A DNA stretch of 64,000 nucleotides, taken from positions 131,273 to 195,272 of the forward strand of contig JALONQ010000003.1 in the NCBI GenBank assembly GCA_025454835.1. Reading direction: 5' to 3'. The position numbers and the translations under genes are program-made. Below are positions 25,002-33,228 of this stretch, piece after piece. The notes beneath the pieces are model-generated. The model made no database searches, had not been told where the DNA came from, and saw nothing but the letters and a program-made list of their open reading frames with translations. This DNA comes from Bacteroidota bacterium (GTDB lineage: Bacteria > Bacteroidota > Ignavibacteria > UBA10030). Position 1 is the first letter of the stretch. The number at the start of each line of letters is the position of its first letter.

Positions 25002-25658
25002 TCAAGCAGATCCCTCGCCCTGTACGAGCCCGTCGAGCCAGGCGAGGGCTTCATGCTGCGTGGTGGGTGAGGTCCATCCCGCGAACGGGTAGCGCGGACT
25101 CCGCATGAACTCCGCCGATTGGCGCAGAACGATCGTCAGCGACATGCCGCTGAGGTCGGCGTAGTATCGCGAGGAGCGAATGAGAACTGTCAGGTCGTGT
25201 CGGAGTCGCCGCACCAGGTCGATGATCTCTGTCGGTACGGGAGTCTGAGTCGACGCGACGGGCCGGTCGGTCGGCCAGGCCAGCACGGGACCCTCGGCGT
25301 AGAATTCCCACAGCGTGCGCGCCTTCTCAAGGAGCGTTCCGACGTGCAAGGCGTCGGGCTGCGGCACGAGGGGTCCCGACAAGAACTGCTGGGCGCGAGC
25401 GCGCCCGCTGGAACTCATCACCGCACCGATGGTGCGACGCACTTCGAGCAATCGTTCGCGGTCCGCGTCGGCAAGCCGGTCGGCGAGCAGCCACTGGAGT
25501 CCGAACGAGACCTGGAGCGCTGATTGGTAAGCGCAGAAAGCGGAGGACCCAAGGTCGCGGCGCTGGACGCCTTCTTCGGCCGAGGCGAGAAAGGTCGCTG
25601 CCTTGGCCAGGCAGAGGGTCGCTTCCACGTAGTCACGCGTGCGGGGCGCGTTCGTCAT
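25002..25658 (-). CDS. Helical protein of unknown function, HEPN-like (third gene of coupled operon)
   Basis: This 218-residue soluble protein is predicted all-helical. The N-terminal half (CLAKAATFLASAEEGV, then SSAFCAYQSALQVSF) has the Ala-rich paired-helix look of HEPN or four-helix nucleotide-binding bundles, but the RxxxxH motif of HEPN RNases is not evident. The C-terminal half holds LVRRLRHDLTVLIRSSRYYADL. The ATG overlaps the stop of the preceding gene as ATGA. I do not recognise a specific family. Confidence 0.72.
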   Translation of the reverse strand: MTNAPRTRDYVEATLCLAKAATFLASAEEGVQRRDLGSSAFCAYQSALQVSFGLQWLLADRLADADRERLLEVRRTIGAVMSSSGRARAQQFLSGPLVPQPDALHVGTLLEKARTLWEFYAEGPVLAWPTDRPVASTQTPVPTEIIDLVRRLRHDLTVLIRSSRYYADLSGMSLTIVLRQSAEFMRSPRYPFAGWTSPTTQHEALAWLDGLVQGEGSA

Positions 25659-26161
25659 GGCATCGCCCACGGTGCCGGCGTGTGGCCTTCGCCCACCGAA
25701 CGGATGAGGTCACCCATCCGCCGGAATCCTTCCTCACCTTCGACGCCGGCATGTGCGAGCGCGTGACACAGCGCGTCGACGTCGGGTACCATGTCGACGG
25801 CGATCTCGCGCAAGAGATGACGACACTGAAGGGCCACGCTTGGCTCACACGGAGGTTGAAGTTTCGGCAAGACCCGCAACCAGGCTTCCAGGTGGTTCTG
25901 GAGCGACCGCTCGATGAGGAACAGCCGTCGCAGCTCCGGTTCGGGCAAACGAGCCAGGTCGTCGGCCGTGATGAGCCTGACGTGATCGTGCTCAACGGCA
26001 GCGATCGTCCGTTCGTCGGGCAGCAGATGCCATCCGTGCGGACGCGAGGGGGCCGGGTAGACCTCGAAGACGGCGACCATTTGCTGTGCCACACGGTCGA
26101 GGATCTGGGCACTGCTGGCCGTTGCCTTGAGCGCGTCGCGAAGACTGGCCGGGCCGATCAT
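25655..26161 (-). CDS. Unknown protein, middle gene of coupled operon
   Basis: This 168-residue soluble protein, starting MIGPASLRDALKA, has no recognised domain. A short beta-like segment around residues 35-60 (GWHLLPDERTIAAVEHDHVRLI) is followed by mostly helical sequence rich in Leu, Arg and Pro. It contains two Cys-His pairs (LQCRH, ALCHALAH) at about residues 112-137 that could bind a metal. Both ends overlap neighbours by four bases, so the three genes are almost surely translated together. Confidence 0.72.
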   Translation of the reverse strand: MIGPASLRDALKATASSAQILDRVAQQMVAVFEVYPAPSRPHGWHLLPDERTIAAVEHDHVRLITADDLARLPEPELRRLFLIERSLQNHLEAWLRVLPKLQPPCEPSVALQCRHLLREIAVDMVPDVDALCHALAHAGVEGEEGFRRMGDLIRSVGEGHTPAPWAMP

Positions 26162-26358
26162 GAGAGCCGGTACATGAGTGTGATCTCGCACTCGTAGGCA
26201 TTCGTGCCGACCTTGGTCGTCACCGAACCGCGGCCCTCATCGATGATCCGTCGGCCTTCACGCTGTTGGATCGTGATCCAAGCGTCGCACTTCGCGTTGG
26301 CTGTGGTGCGCGCCTCTTCGGGAGTGGGCCCCCGTCCCTCGTACGTTTCCTTCAACAT
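26158..26358 (-). CDS. 66-residue protein with dodecin-like topology, first gene of coupled operon
   Basis: This small protein begins MLKETYEGRGPTPEEA. Its layout is one beta-strand, one amphipathic helix (PEEARTTANAKCDAWITIQQ) and two long beta-strands ending ECEITLMYRLS. That beta-alpha-beta-beta order is reminiscent of dodecin-type or other small oligomerising folds, but this is inference from pattern only. The ATG has a good ribosome site (GAGGTGA). The stop overlaps the next start as ATGA. Confidence 0.7.
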   Translation of the reverse strand: MLKETYEGRGPTPEEARTTANAKCDAWITIQQREGRRIIDEGRGSVTTKVGTNAYECEITLMYRLS

Positions 26359-26537
26359 GGCGGTCACCTCGTGCTGATGGAACAGGAGCGTGCGGAATGG
26401 ACACCGTACATGGCAACGCCCGCGGGCCGGTCCCCAAAGGAACCCGCCGACGGGCGCTGACAAGATGTCACTGTGCGGGAGGGATACATTTCACCACATC
26501 GTGCGTATCCCCCCAATGAGATTGCGCAGTTGCCTGT

Positions 26538-26565
26538 AAGTTAGCCAGTCCCCGGTAAAAGTCAA
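26538..26565 (-). promoter_or_regulatory. Possible promoter for the 26358-25002 operon
   Basis: On the minus strand TTGACT (26560-26565), 16 bases, then TAACTT (26538-26543). The -35 is good, the -10 is weak. It lies in the gap between the secreted hydrolase gene and the operon, about 170 bases before the first ATG. Confidence 0.35.
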
Positions 26566-26592
26566 GAGGCCGTCGCCTGCATGTGCATCAGG

Positions 26593-27609
26593 TCACTTCC
26601 ACTGCCATTGATCGCCGCCTTCCAGCACCCGCGCCGGCCCAGCCCCCCGGAGCCACTCCATGGCTGAAGACTCACCCCGAAGATACGCATCCCAGAACGC
26701 CGTACTGAGCGCAAGAATGACGCGATGGTGATTGGGATTTCGAGGCTCGCGATCACCCGGAAGGGGCCGGTCGGAGAACGCGGAATGCTCTGCGTTGAGC
26801 AGGACCAGTTCATACTTGTCTCCAGGCGGCAAAGCGGGATAGACTGAGAGCCGCGACTCCAGATCGGCGTCGCCGATGACCGCCACATCCTTGGTGCCCG
26901 TCATCAGCATCCAGGGGATGGAGACATGTCCAAACGATTCTTCAGGGGAGGGGCCGCGACGCGGAGCGCTTGGGCTGAAAGCGATCGCGGCGTCGATACG
27001 GTTGTCGGTCAGGGATGAATCCGCTTTGGGAAACCGCTGTCCGCTGACGGCCTGCGTTGTCACGGCTCCGAACGAATGGCCCGACATGCCCACCCGGGAA
27101 AGATCCATGCGATGCGCGAGCTTGTGCCCCTCCTCCCGGTTCCATGCCTCGAGCCGATCGAGAACCGAGCGAACGTCTGACACCCGAAGCATGAAGTTCC
27201 TCACACTTGCGGCCCGTTGCATGGCGAAGTACCGGAGGATCTTCGGTGTATCCTTCCAAACCGATTCATCGCTTCCAGGATGTTGCACAAAGACGGCGAC
27301 ATAGCCGCGCGACCGCCAATGATGGGCCAGATAGGAGGACCCGGAGCGCGCGCCGCCAAGTCCGTGGCTGAACAACACCACCGGCGCCGGTAATGTGTCG
27401 GCTGGAACGAAGACCCGGACCGGGGTCACACGGTCTCGGGCCTCATCGTAGACGTCGAAGTCGGCGTAACTGGTATCAACGGGGAGAGAATGTGCGAGCG
27501 GGTCGTACGACTGGGCAGTCGCCAGCGACGGTATCAAAACGCAACAGTGGAGTACGCGTCGGATGAGGCGTCTCAAGCGTCGCTCCAGGCAACGAGCGTT
27601 CGGGTCCAT
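26593..27609 (-). CDS. Secreted alpha/beta hydrolase, PAF-acetylhydrolase/dienelactone hydrolase-like
   Basis: This 338-residue protein has an N-terminal hydrophobic segment (LHCCVLIPSLATA) that may be a signal peptide, and an intact alpha/beta-hydrolase core. The oxyanion region is VLFSHGLGGARS, the nucleophile elbow GMSGHSFGA, the acid in TGTKDVAV, and the His in NAEHSAFSD. The arrangement resembles platelet-activating factor acetylhydrolase-like and predicted dienelactone hydrolases acting on esters. The ATG immediately follows the stop of the upstream gene (TAGATG), so the two are co-transcribed. Confidence 0.83.
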   Translation of the reverse strand: MDPNARCLERRLRRLIRRVLHCCVLIPSLATAQSYDPLAHSLPVDTSYADFDVYDEARDRVTPVRVFVPADTLPAPVVLFSHGLGGARSGSSYLAHHWRSRGYVAVFVQHPGSDESVWKDTPKILRYFAMQRAASVRNFMLRVSDVRSVLDRLEAWNREEGHKLAHRMDLSRVGMSGHSFGAVTTQAVSGQRFPKADSSLTDNRIDAAIAFSPSAPRRGPSPEESFGHVSIPWMLMTGTKDVAVIGDADLESRLSVYPALPPGDKYELVLLNAEHSAFSDRPLPGDREPRNPNHHRVILALSTAFWDAYLRGESSAMEWLRGAGPARVLEGGDQWQWK

Positions 27610-28119
27610 CTACGGCCTGCGCACGGCCATGTAGCTCGCGAAGTGGACCCAACCTCCATCCGAGCTTTCGGACTCAATGACCAGAGACCAGGTTTCCGTG
27701 TCGCGGAAGAGGAAGGTGTTGCGGAATCGCGCCGACGCGTACGGGTAGATGACCACCATGCTGTCGGCCGCGATCGTTCCGAACCCGACCACTCGCGCAC
27801 CGGCGCCTCCGAAAGAATCAAGCCAATGGGCGACGACCTCGTTCATGGAGCTGTCGACGCCGAAATACACGCTTGCCTCGTACGCCGGTGGCGATGCCGT
27901 GTCGATCATATGAAGGACGAAGAACTGGCCCCCGAGTACGAATGAACCGGTGGTGCGGTATGCCGCCGCCTCGCCCATGACGCGGCCTGACATGGCCCAT
28001 CGTCCTTCGAAACGCTCGAAGGCCGAACGAGCAGAGGTCTGGCCAAACGAAGGCGAAAGCGCCAGCAGCGAAAGAAGGATTACCGTAGAAGAGAAACGAG
28101 CGGGCGATCGTCGAGTCAT
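27610..28119 (-). CDS. Secreted DUF1579-like beta-barrel protein
   Basis: This 169-residue protein has a clear signal peptide (STVILLSLLALSPSFG). The mature part is all-beta and resembles DUF1579/lipocalin-like proteins: FERFEGRWAMSGRVMG at the start, GGQFFVLHM, and VYFGVDSSMNEVVAHWLDSFGG. Such proteins are thought to bind small ligands. A run of G bases precedes the ATG as ribosome site. It is directly joined to the secreted hydrolase gene, suggesting they act together outside the cytoplasm. Confidence 0.75.
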   Translation of the reverse strand: MTRRSPARFSSTVILLSLLALSPSFGQTSARSAFERFEGRWAMSGRVMGEAAAYRTTGSFVLGGQFFVLHMIDTASPPAYEASVYFGVDSSMNEVVAHWLDSFGGAGARVVGFGTIAADSMVVIYPYASARFRNTFLFRDTETWSLVIESESSDGGWVHFASYMAVRRP

Positions 28120-28436
28120 GATCTGTCAGTCCCCCCTGAGGATACCGCTTCATCCGGTGTTCTGCAATCGGCATGGTTGCTGCCGGTCACGGGACAACTT
28201 CAGGCACCTCTTCTGTGTGACGAAGTCGTCGCGATACGCTTCGACGCGTTTCGACGATACCCCGCAGTGTTCCGCCTTGCTGCGGGTCGATCTCCATGAG
28301 CGACGGGAGGGGGACGTAGGAGGCGCGGGCCGCTCCGCCGATTGATAACGCGCTGGTCATAGGGGACAGAACGTCGCCACAGACCCTGCTCGCTCACGGA
28401 TAGGATCGTGACCTGTCACGTTCGGGAAGCGTGCGG
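28120..28436. other. Gap without a supported gene
   Basis: This 317-base gap contains only a 57-codon minus-strand frame (about 28187-28360, ATG start) with no recognised similarity and no ribosome site. GC content matches the surroundings. I see no terminator or promoter that I would defend. Confidence 0.4.
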
Positions 28437-29759
28437 TCAGCTTGCGTCGGACCCTCCGGAACCAACGGGGCCCGAAAGCGGCACGATACGCACCTTGTCG
28501 ATCCGGAGCCCGTCCATATCGATCACCTCAAATTGGTAGCGGTCCCAGATGACGTTGTCGCCTTCGGCGGGGATACGGCCGAAGACCGCCATGACGAGCC
28601 CACCGACCGTTTCGTAATCTCGAGGTCCCTCGTCGGGCCACTGCGTCAGCGAGAGGGCCCCCCTGAACTCGTCGATGTCCAGCATCCCGTCGACGAACCA
28701 AGACCCATCCGATTGGCGTACTGCCCTCGGCGTGTCGATGTACGAAACGTCGCCGAGCAATGCCCGCAACACATCGGTCGCCGTCACCAGTCCTTGTAAC
28801 CCCCCGAACTCATCGAGCAGGAGAGCCGTGTCTTTTTCAGTCCGTCTGAATTCCGCGAACAATTTCCTGCTCGTGACCGTCTCGGGAAGGAACAAGGGTT
28901 GTCGACTCAGCGTACGAAGATCGGCCGTCTGACCGGCAAGGAGGTGGGCCAGCAACTCATGGGTGTGCACAACGCCGAGAACGTTGTCGAGCGATCCCTC
29001 GCAGAGCGGATAGGCCGCATGACCGCTTGCCGAGACCTTGCGGCGGAGGTCTTCGGGTGTATCGGTTGTAAGGAAGACCACGAGGTCACGACGGGGGGTC
29101 ATGAGGGAAGAGCCACGGCGAGCCGAAAGCCGGAAGACGCGGTCGACCATCTCCTGTTCGTCTTCGTGGAAGACGCCCGCTTCCGTTCCCTGCCGGATCA
29201 GGATCCGGATCTCCTCTTCTGAGACAGGCGTCTCAACAGCCGGGCGGATACGGAACAACCACAGGAGGACATTGGACGATGCGGACAGGATCGTTACAAC
29301 GGGCGACGCCAGCCGGGACAGCAAACGCATCGGTCTGGCGACGGCGGAAGCGATGCGTTCCGGGTGGCCGAGGGCGATCCGCTTGGGGACGAGTTCTCCG
29401 ACGATCAACGAGAGATAAGTAATGGCGATGACGACGATCCCCACCGCGATCGATTCGGTGTAGAGGGCGAGCGGCGGAATATCGTCGATCACGGCGGTCA
29501 GGTGCTGGGCCACGGTGGCGCCGCCGAAGGCCCCGGCAAGAACGCCGACCAACGTGATACCGATCTGGACGGTCGAGAGAAACCGCTCGGGGGACCGGGC
29601 CAGGTCGAGGGCCGCCCGGGCCCGCCGGTCGCCCGCCTCGGCCCATTGTTGGAGCCGGGCCTTTCTCGCCGACACAATGGCGATCTCCGACATGGCGAAG
29701 ACACCGTTGAACACCGTCAGAAGCACGATGATGAGGATCTCGTACGTAATAATGGACAT
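28437..29759 (-). CDS. CNNM/HlyC-CorC family membrane protein (DUF21-CBS-CorC_HlyC)
   Basis: This 440-residue protein has the family's three parts. A DUF21/CNNM membrane domain (residues ~1-185) includes FNGVFAMSEIAIVSARK. A CBS pair (about 200-335) includes MTPRRDLVVFL and LLLDEFGGLQGLVTATDVL. A C-terminal CorC_HlyC domain (about 345-430) includes YETVGGLVMAVFGRIP. Members are linked to Mg2+ or other divalent-cation efflux; the older name hemolysin is misleading. No partner gene is adjacent. The start is at 29759 directly before the first membrane helix. Confidence 0.92.
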   Translation of the reverse strand: MSIITYEILIIVLLTVFNGVFAMSEIAIVSARKARLQQWAEAGDRRARAALDLARSPERFLSTVQIGITLVGVLAGAFGGATVAQHLTAVIDDIPPLALYTESIAVGIVVIAITYLSLIVGELVPKRIALGHPERIASAVARPMRLLSRLASPVVTILSASSNVLLWLFRIRPAVETPVSEEEIRILIRQGTEAGVFHEDEQEMVDRVFRLSARRGSSLMTPRRDLVVFLTTDTPEDLRRKVSASGHAAYPLCEGSLDNVLGVVHTHELLAHLLAGQTADLRTLSRQPLFLPETVTSRKLFAEFRRTEKDTALLLDEFGGLQGLVTATDVLRALLGDVSYIDTPRAVRQSDGSWFVDGMLDIDEFRGALSLTQWPDEGPRDYETVGGLVMAVFGRIPAEGDNVIWDRYQFEVIDMDGLRIDKVRIVPLSGPVGSGGSDAS

Positions 29760-29949
29760 GGGCGTTCCGGGGTCGTGAATGAGGTCGACCCTCCAATGTA
29801 CGAAATCCGAGCCGGAGGAGCGGGGGGCTGAACGCAGGAAGGCAGAGGCCAGAGGTCAGGAGCCAGTGGTCAGTGATCAGTGATCAAGGATCTGCAACCA
29901 GCGGAGCACCGGTCCGGTCGCTCTGTCTTGCCGATCAGTCTTGGTCCCC

Positions 29950-30192
29950 CTACCGGACATCGTACCGCACAAATGCCACGAAGGCCCCGGCAAACGCCAG
30001 CAACGTGGCGACGCCCAACCACCCCAAGTCGACAACAGCCGTTTCGAGGATATCACCGAAAGCCGCACGCGGATGCGCAAACTGCGGCATGTCGGAGAGG
30101 TCCAGCGACAATTCCCTGCCCGCATCGATCTTGATGCCCGAGTTCGAGTCGACGCTGATACGGATGCCGCCGCCTCGCCCAACGCTGTCGTG
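29950..30192 (-). pseudogene. 3' remnant of an ABC-2-type permease gene
   Basis: An open minus-strand frame of about 80 codons ends with a membrane helix and a charged tail (LGVATLLAFAGAFVAFVRYDVR, of which the last residues precede a TAG at 29950). Before it stand HPRAAFGDILETAVV and a polar segment. The look is that of the last transmembrane helix of an ABC-2/DUF3526-type permease. An in-frame stop at 30193 and the absence of a start codon with upstream helices show that the 5' part is missing. Confidence 0.55.
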
Positions 30193-30336
30193 TCAAGAAC
30201 CCAGATCCTCAGCGCGGTCTGGGGCGACGCGAGCGATCACACCGGCCGAAGCCCGGACGTGTTCATCTCACGCCTTCGCAAACGGTTCCCTCCCCAGAGC
30301 GGCGTCGAGATTCCTAATGTGCATGGAGAAGGGTAG
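30187..30336 (+). pseudogene. 3' remnant of an OmpR-type response regulator
   Basis: From about 30190 the plus strand encodes VSRTQILSAVWG, GRSPDVFISRLRKRF and a terminal PNVHGEG. This is the second half of an OmpR/PhoB winged-helix domain, whose normal pattern is LLxxVWG, R(S/T)xDVHIxRLRKK and TVRGxGY. No receiver domain or start codon precedes it. It abuts, back to back, the truncated permease on the other strand near 30187, so a rearrangement has removed both 5' ends. Confidence 0.65.
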
Positions 30337-30484
30337 AGGATGATCGTGGGGGAGAGGAATCGGAGGGAGGGAAGATTGGTGATCTTCTGCATGGCTGGAC
30401 CCTTCTTCCTCGCGTAGATATGACCTGTCGCAATCCTGAGAAACAATGAATTCTCGGGACCAACAGCCAACACTGCGGACAAGT

Positions 30485-30865
30485 TCAGGAAAGGGCCACC
30501 AGAAGGGCCGAAACGAGCATCAGAAGGGCCACAGGAGCCCACAGAAGGCGTTCAGGCTTGCTGGGAGTGAAGAGATTGAGGATGGAGGAGACGGCACAGA
30601 AGGCAACAACGACCCAGACAGCAACCACCGACACATCATACCATTCCGACGACCACAGTCTCGCCCGGACAGAAACGACAACGGCAAGCACGACCAGGAT
30701 CGCCATCTGCACAACGGCCGCCATGCGCATGGCGGGAGGAAGCCGACCTGGGAACCGCCCTCCCATTGCCAACGGCCCCCAAGGCGCGCCGAACGCAAGG
30801 GCGACCTGAAAAAGCGCCGCAAGACCGGCGAGCAGGCCGAACACGACGGCGGCAAGTGTGATCAT
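30485..30865 (-). CDS. Small four-helix membrane protein, unknown
   Basis: A 126-residue protein with four predicted membrane helices (LAAVVFGLLAGLAALFQVAL; AAVVQMAILVVLAVVVSV; SVVAVWVVVAFCAVSSIL; APVALLMLVSALLVAL). No recognised domain beyond a resemblance to small integral membrane proteins of Bacteroidota. The start at 30865 is the Met at the first helix; no strong ribosome site. It ends a same-strand series with 30894-34146. Confidence 0.6.
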   Translation of the reverse strand: MITLAAVVFGLLAGLAALFQVALAFGAPWGPLAMGGRFPGRLPPAMRMAAVVQMAILVVLAVVVSVRARLWSSEWYDVSVVAVWVVVAFCAVSSILNLFTPSKPERLLWAPVALLMLVSALLVALS

Positions 30866-30893
30866 GACCAGGAAGCGTTCTTTGACGACAGGT

Positions 30894-31346
30894 TCAACCC
30901 GATTTCTCGTTCCGATCTTCGCCCAGCGCTTGCCACTCAGCTTCCGTGAACTCTGTGATCGCTGAATCGGACCTGACGGCATTCCAGACCGCGTCGCGCA
31001 ATCGGGTGAACGGTCCCTCATCGGGCTTCGAGAACAGACGCTTCAACGGATTGAACCCTTCGAGACGGTCGAGCGACACCACCCAGTGGGCGGGCTCTTC
31101 CACCGGTCCTTCTTCCGCGTACGACAAGGCAACCCAGAACCGGTCATTCCCGTGGGTCACGAGAAATCCGTGACCGTAGTCCTCCATTGATGGCGTGCCG
31201 ATCGTGAAGCCGGCGCTGCGCAGCGGTTCCAGTTGCGCGATGAGCCAGCGGGCGAAGTCTTCGCCGAAGCTGGACGGACCCGCGAAATCATCCCGGACCG
31301 TGCGGTGCTCGAATCGGTCGGTCTTGAGGTAGAGAGCGTTCGACAT
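30894..31346 (-). CDS. Hypothetical soluble protein
   Basis: A 150-residue protein starting MSNALYLKTDRFE, with the ATG set by GGAGATCCCC just upstream. It has a mixed alpha/beta look (YGHGFLVTHGNDRFWVALSYAEE, HWVVSLDRLEGFNPLKRLF) and no signal peptide. I do not recognise a family. It is 30 bases from the neighbouring RAM-domain gene and likely shares its transcript. Confidence 0.65.
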   Translation of the reverse strand: MSNALYLKTDRFEHRTVRDDFAGPSSFGEDFARWLIAQLEPLRSAGFTIGTPSMEDYGHGFLVTHGNDRFWVALSYAEEGPVEEPAHWVVSLDRLEGFNPLKRLFSKPDEGPFTRLRDAVWNAVRSDSAITEFTEAEWQALGEDRNEKSG

Positions 31347-31375
31347 GGGGATCTCCGGTCGTAGCGCATGAGGAT

Positions 31376-31633
31376 TCATGACGATGGTCGAGGCGGTCCC
31401 ACTCCGTCAAGCCAGCGCGCTACCTTTGAATCGGTTGCCGAGACGAGGCGGATCGCGGCGATCCGATCGATCACAGCGTCCATTGATGCGATGTCGCCGC
31501 CTTTCACGATCGCGATGATATCCGGAGACCCAAACAGCGCGTCGGCGTGAATGACGCATCGGATCTTCCGAAGTCTTGCGAGCGTTCGTTTTGGCTGCCG
31601 GGTGGTGATGAAGACGTACGCCCAAGTATCCAT
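31376..31633 (-). CDS. Stand-alone Lrp/AsnC ligand-binding (RAM) domain protein
   Basis: This 85-residue protein starting MDTWAYVFITTRQPKRT corresponds to the effector-binding domain of Lrp/AsnC regulators without the DNA-binding part. The beta-alpha-beta-beta-alpha-beta order is visible, with IRCVIHADALFGSPDIIAIV as the central part. Stand-alone RAM proteins bind amino acids or related ligands and oligomerise. CGGAG precedes the ATG. Its ligand and partner are unknown. Confidence 0.75.
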   Translation of the reverse strand: MDTWAYVFITTRQPKRTLARLRKIRCVIHADALFGSPDIIAIVKGGDIASMDAVIDRIAAIRLVSATDSKVARWLDGVGPPRPSS

Positions 31634-31687
31634 GCGTGCTCCGATGATGACCACAGATGATCGGTTCGCCGCCCGACGGTTCGAGGA

Positions 31688-32788
31688 TCAGGTGCGCGAT
31701 CGCAGCGGGATCCGGTCCTCGAACGGAATTCGGCAACGCCGGCTCAGCCATAGCCCCATCTTGCGTGGCTCCGTCGGATCCTCGGCATCGCGGTGGAGGG
31801 TCATCCGGCGCTTGCCCCGACCTCCTCGGTGGTCCGTGGCTGCAAGGACGACGAGGTCGTACGAAGGACCATTATCGCCCGAGTTGTCTTCTTCCAGCAG
31901 AAGCGCGACCCCGTCGAATCGTTCGGTTGCTGTCGCTCCGAACCGCCGTCGAAGCGACACGCGCCCGGATCCGAGCACCCACTCGTTGCGACCGAACGCA
32001 AGCCAGACGGCTGTCCACACGACCGCGATCGTACCGACCGAGAGCAGAACGGCAACGCCCCACAGAGGGGGATGAACAAAGGACCGCTCGATCAGGTAGA
32101 GCGCAAGCATCGCCATCGTCAATCCGACGATCCACACGACCTGGGCGAGCCGCTGCCGGGGCTTCGGGTCTTTGGTGAGTGCCCGTTCGCTTTCGGGCGT
32201 CGCCACTTCGATCCAGCCTGAGCCGAGGGCCCCTTCCTCGACTGCCGGTTCGGTCAGACGGTAGGCCCGCCGCAATTCGCGCTCGAGTTCCGACCAATCA
32301 TCAGGCGTCCCGAGTCGCGCGACCACCACCGACCCACCAGTGGTCTCCACACAAAGGGCCGGATTGCCCTTGCGTCGATAGAACTTCCGCATCTCACCGA
32401 CGTTCACATGACGGCGGGAGCGGAAGATCCCATTGCGGACCTCGACGTCGAGAGAAGCCGGCCGCACGCGGATCAGTTCACGGCCCGCCAGGAGACGCAT
32501 CATCTCTTGCATGGCGACCAGACCGCCGAACGTCCAGAACGTCAGCCAGAAGAGCAGGAACAGGCCGCCGACGAGCGATCCTTCGAGCGGAAGGGTGACG
32601 TCCGCCCCCGAAGGAGGCTCGCCTGTCAGGAGCGCGCGTGCACCCGCGACGATCATCCACAGCGCAAACGCCTCTCCGCCGGCCCAAAAGACCAGCCAGA
32701 CCGCAAGGAACGCCGCTCCGCCGAACCTCCCAATGCCGGCGATCCTGATCTCGGCTTCAAACCCGTCGGACGTGCGTGTCAGTGTCAT
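31688..32788 (-). CDS. Membrane protein with PH-like domains, unknown
   Basis: This 366-residue protein has two pairs of membrane helices (about residues 25-95 and 225-270). Each pair is followed by a soluble beta-rich segment that resembles bacterial PH-like/DUF2244-type domains (RELIRVRPASLDVEV...; NEWVLGSGRVSLRR...). The start at 32788 (MTLTRTSDGFEAEI) overlaps the 3' end of the next upstream gene by 32 bases. No enzymatic motif is seen. Confidence 0.65.
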   Translation of the reverse strand: MTLTRTSDGFEAEIRIAGIGRFGGAAFLAVWLVFWAGGEAFALWMIVAGARALLTGEPPSGADVTLPLEGSLVGGLFLLFWLTFWTFGGLVAMQEMMRLLAGRELIRVRPASLDVEVRNGIFRSRRHVNVGEMRKFYRRKGNPALCVETTGGSVVVARLGTPDDWSELERELRRAYRLTEPAVEEGALGSGWIEVATPESERALTKDPKPRQRLAQVVWIVGLTMAMLALYLIERSFVHPPLWGVAVLLSVGTIAVVWTAVWLAFGRNEWVLGSGRVSLRRRFGATATERFDGVALLLEEDNSGDNGPSYDLVVLAATDHRGGRGKRRMTLHRDAEDPTEPRKMGLWLSRRCRIPFEDRIPLRSRT

Positions 32789-33209
32789 GCGTGAGAGCGG
32801 AGCGGAGGCGGTCTTGCCCGGCCAGATGGCCGTGCAGAAGGAACGACAGCGACGTTTCAGCGACGCCGATCCCGAAGTAGGCATATTGCAGAAAATGGCC
32901 TCCGCCGATGATGCTCACCTGCACGAAGATCCAGATCATCAATCCCAGGCCGAACACCGCACCCGTGAGCCCGGCGCAGCGATGACGACGGAATGTCAGA
33001 AAGGCGGCGACCGCCTGACCGACGCCGTTGACGAGAAACAGGATGAGGCCCGGAATCAGGAAGTCCCGGAATGGCGATCCGGCCAGGGCGTCCGTCGAGA
33101 TCTGCAGGAGGTCACCCGAAGGCGCCAGAAAGAGCATCAGGCCCGAAATGAGGGCGCCGAGGGCGACGAAGAACTGAAACGTTCCCAAGGTGCGAATGAG
33201 GGTCAACAT
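32757..33209 (-). CDS. Small four-helix membrane protein, unknown
   Basis: A 150-residue protein with four predicted helices (IRTLGTFQFFVALGALISGL; FLIPGLILFLVNGVGQAV; GLTGAVFGLGLMIWIFVQVS; YAYFGIGVAETSLSFLL). It resembles small integral membrane proteins of unknown function. The 3' end overlaps the PH-like protein gene and the start is 20 bases after the stop of the MDR gene, so it is probably part of that transcript. Confidence 0.65.
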   Translation of the reverse strand: MLTLIRTLGTFQFFVALGALISGLMLFLAPSGDLLQISTDALAGSPFRDFLIPGLILFLVNGVGQAVAAFLTFRRHRCAGLTGAVFGLGLMIWIFVQVSIIGGGHFLQYAYFGIGVAETSLSFLLHGHLAGQDRLRSALTHDTDTHVRRV

Positions 33210-33228
33210 GGTTGCGTGAGGTTAGAGG

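Noticed and set aside
28187-28360. 57-codon minus-strand frame in the gap before the CNNM gene
   Set aside because: No ribosome site, no similarity that I recognise, and a length expected by chance.
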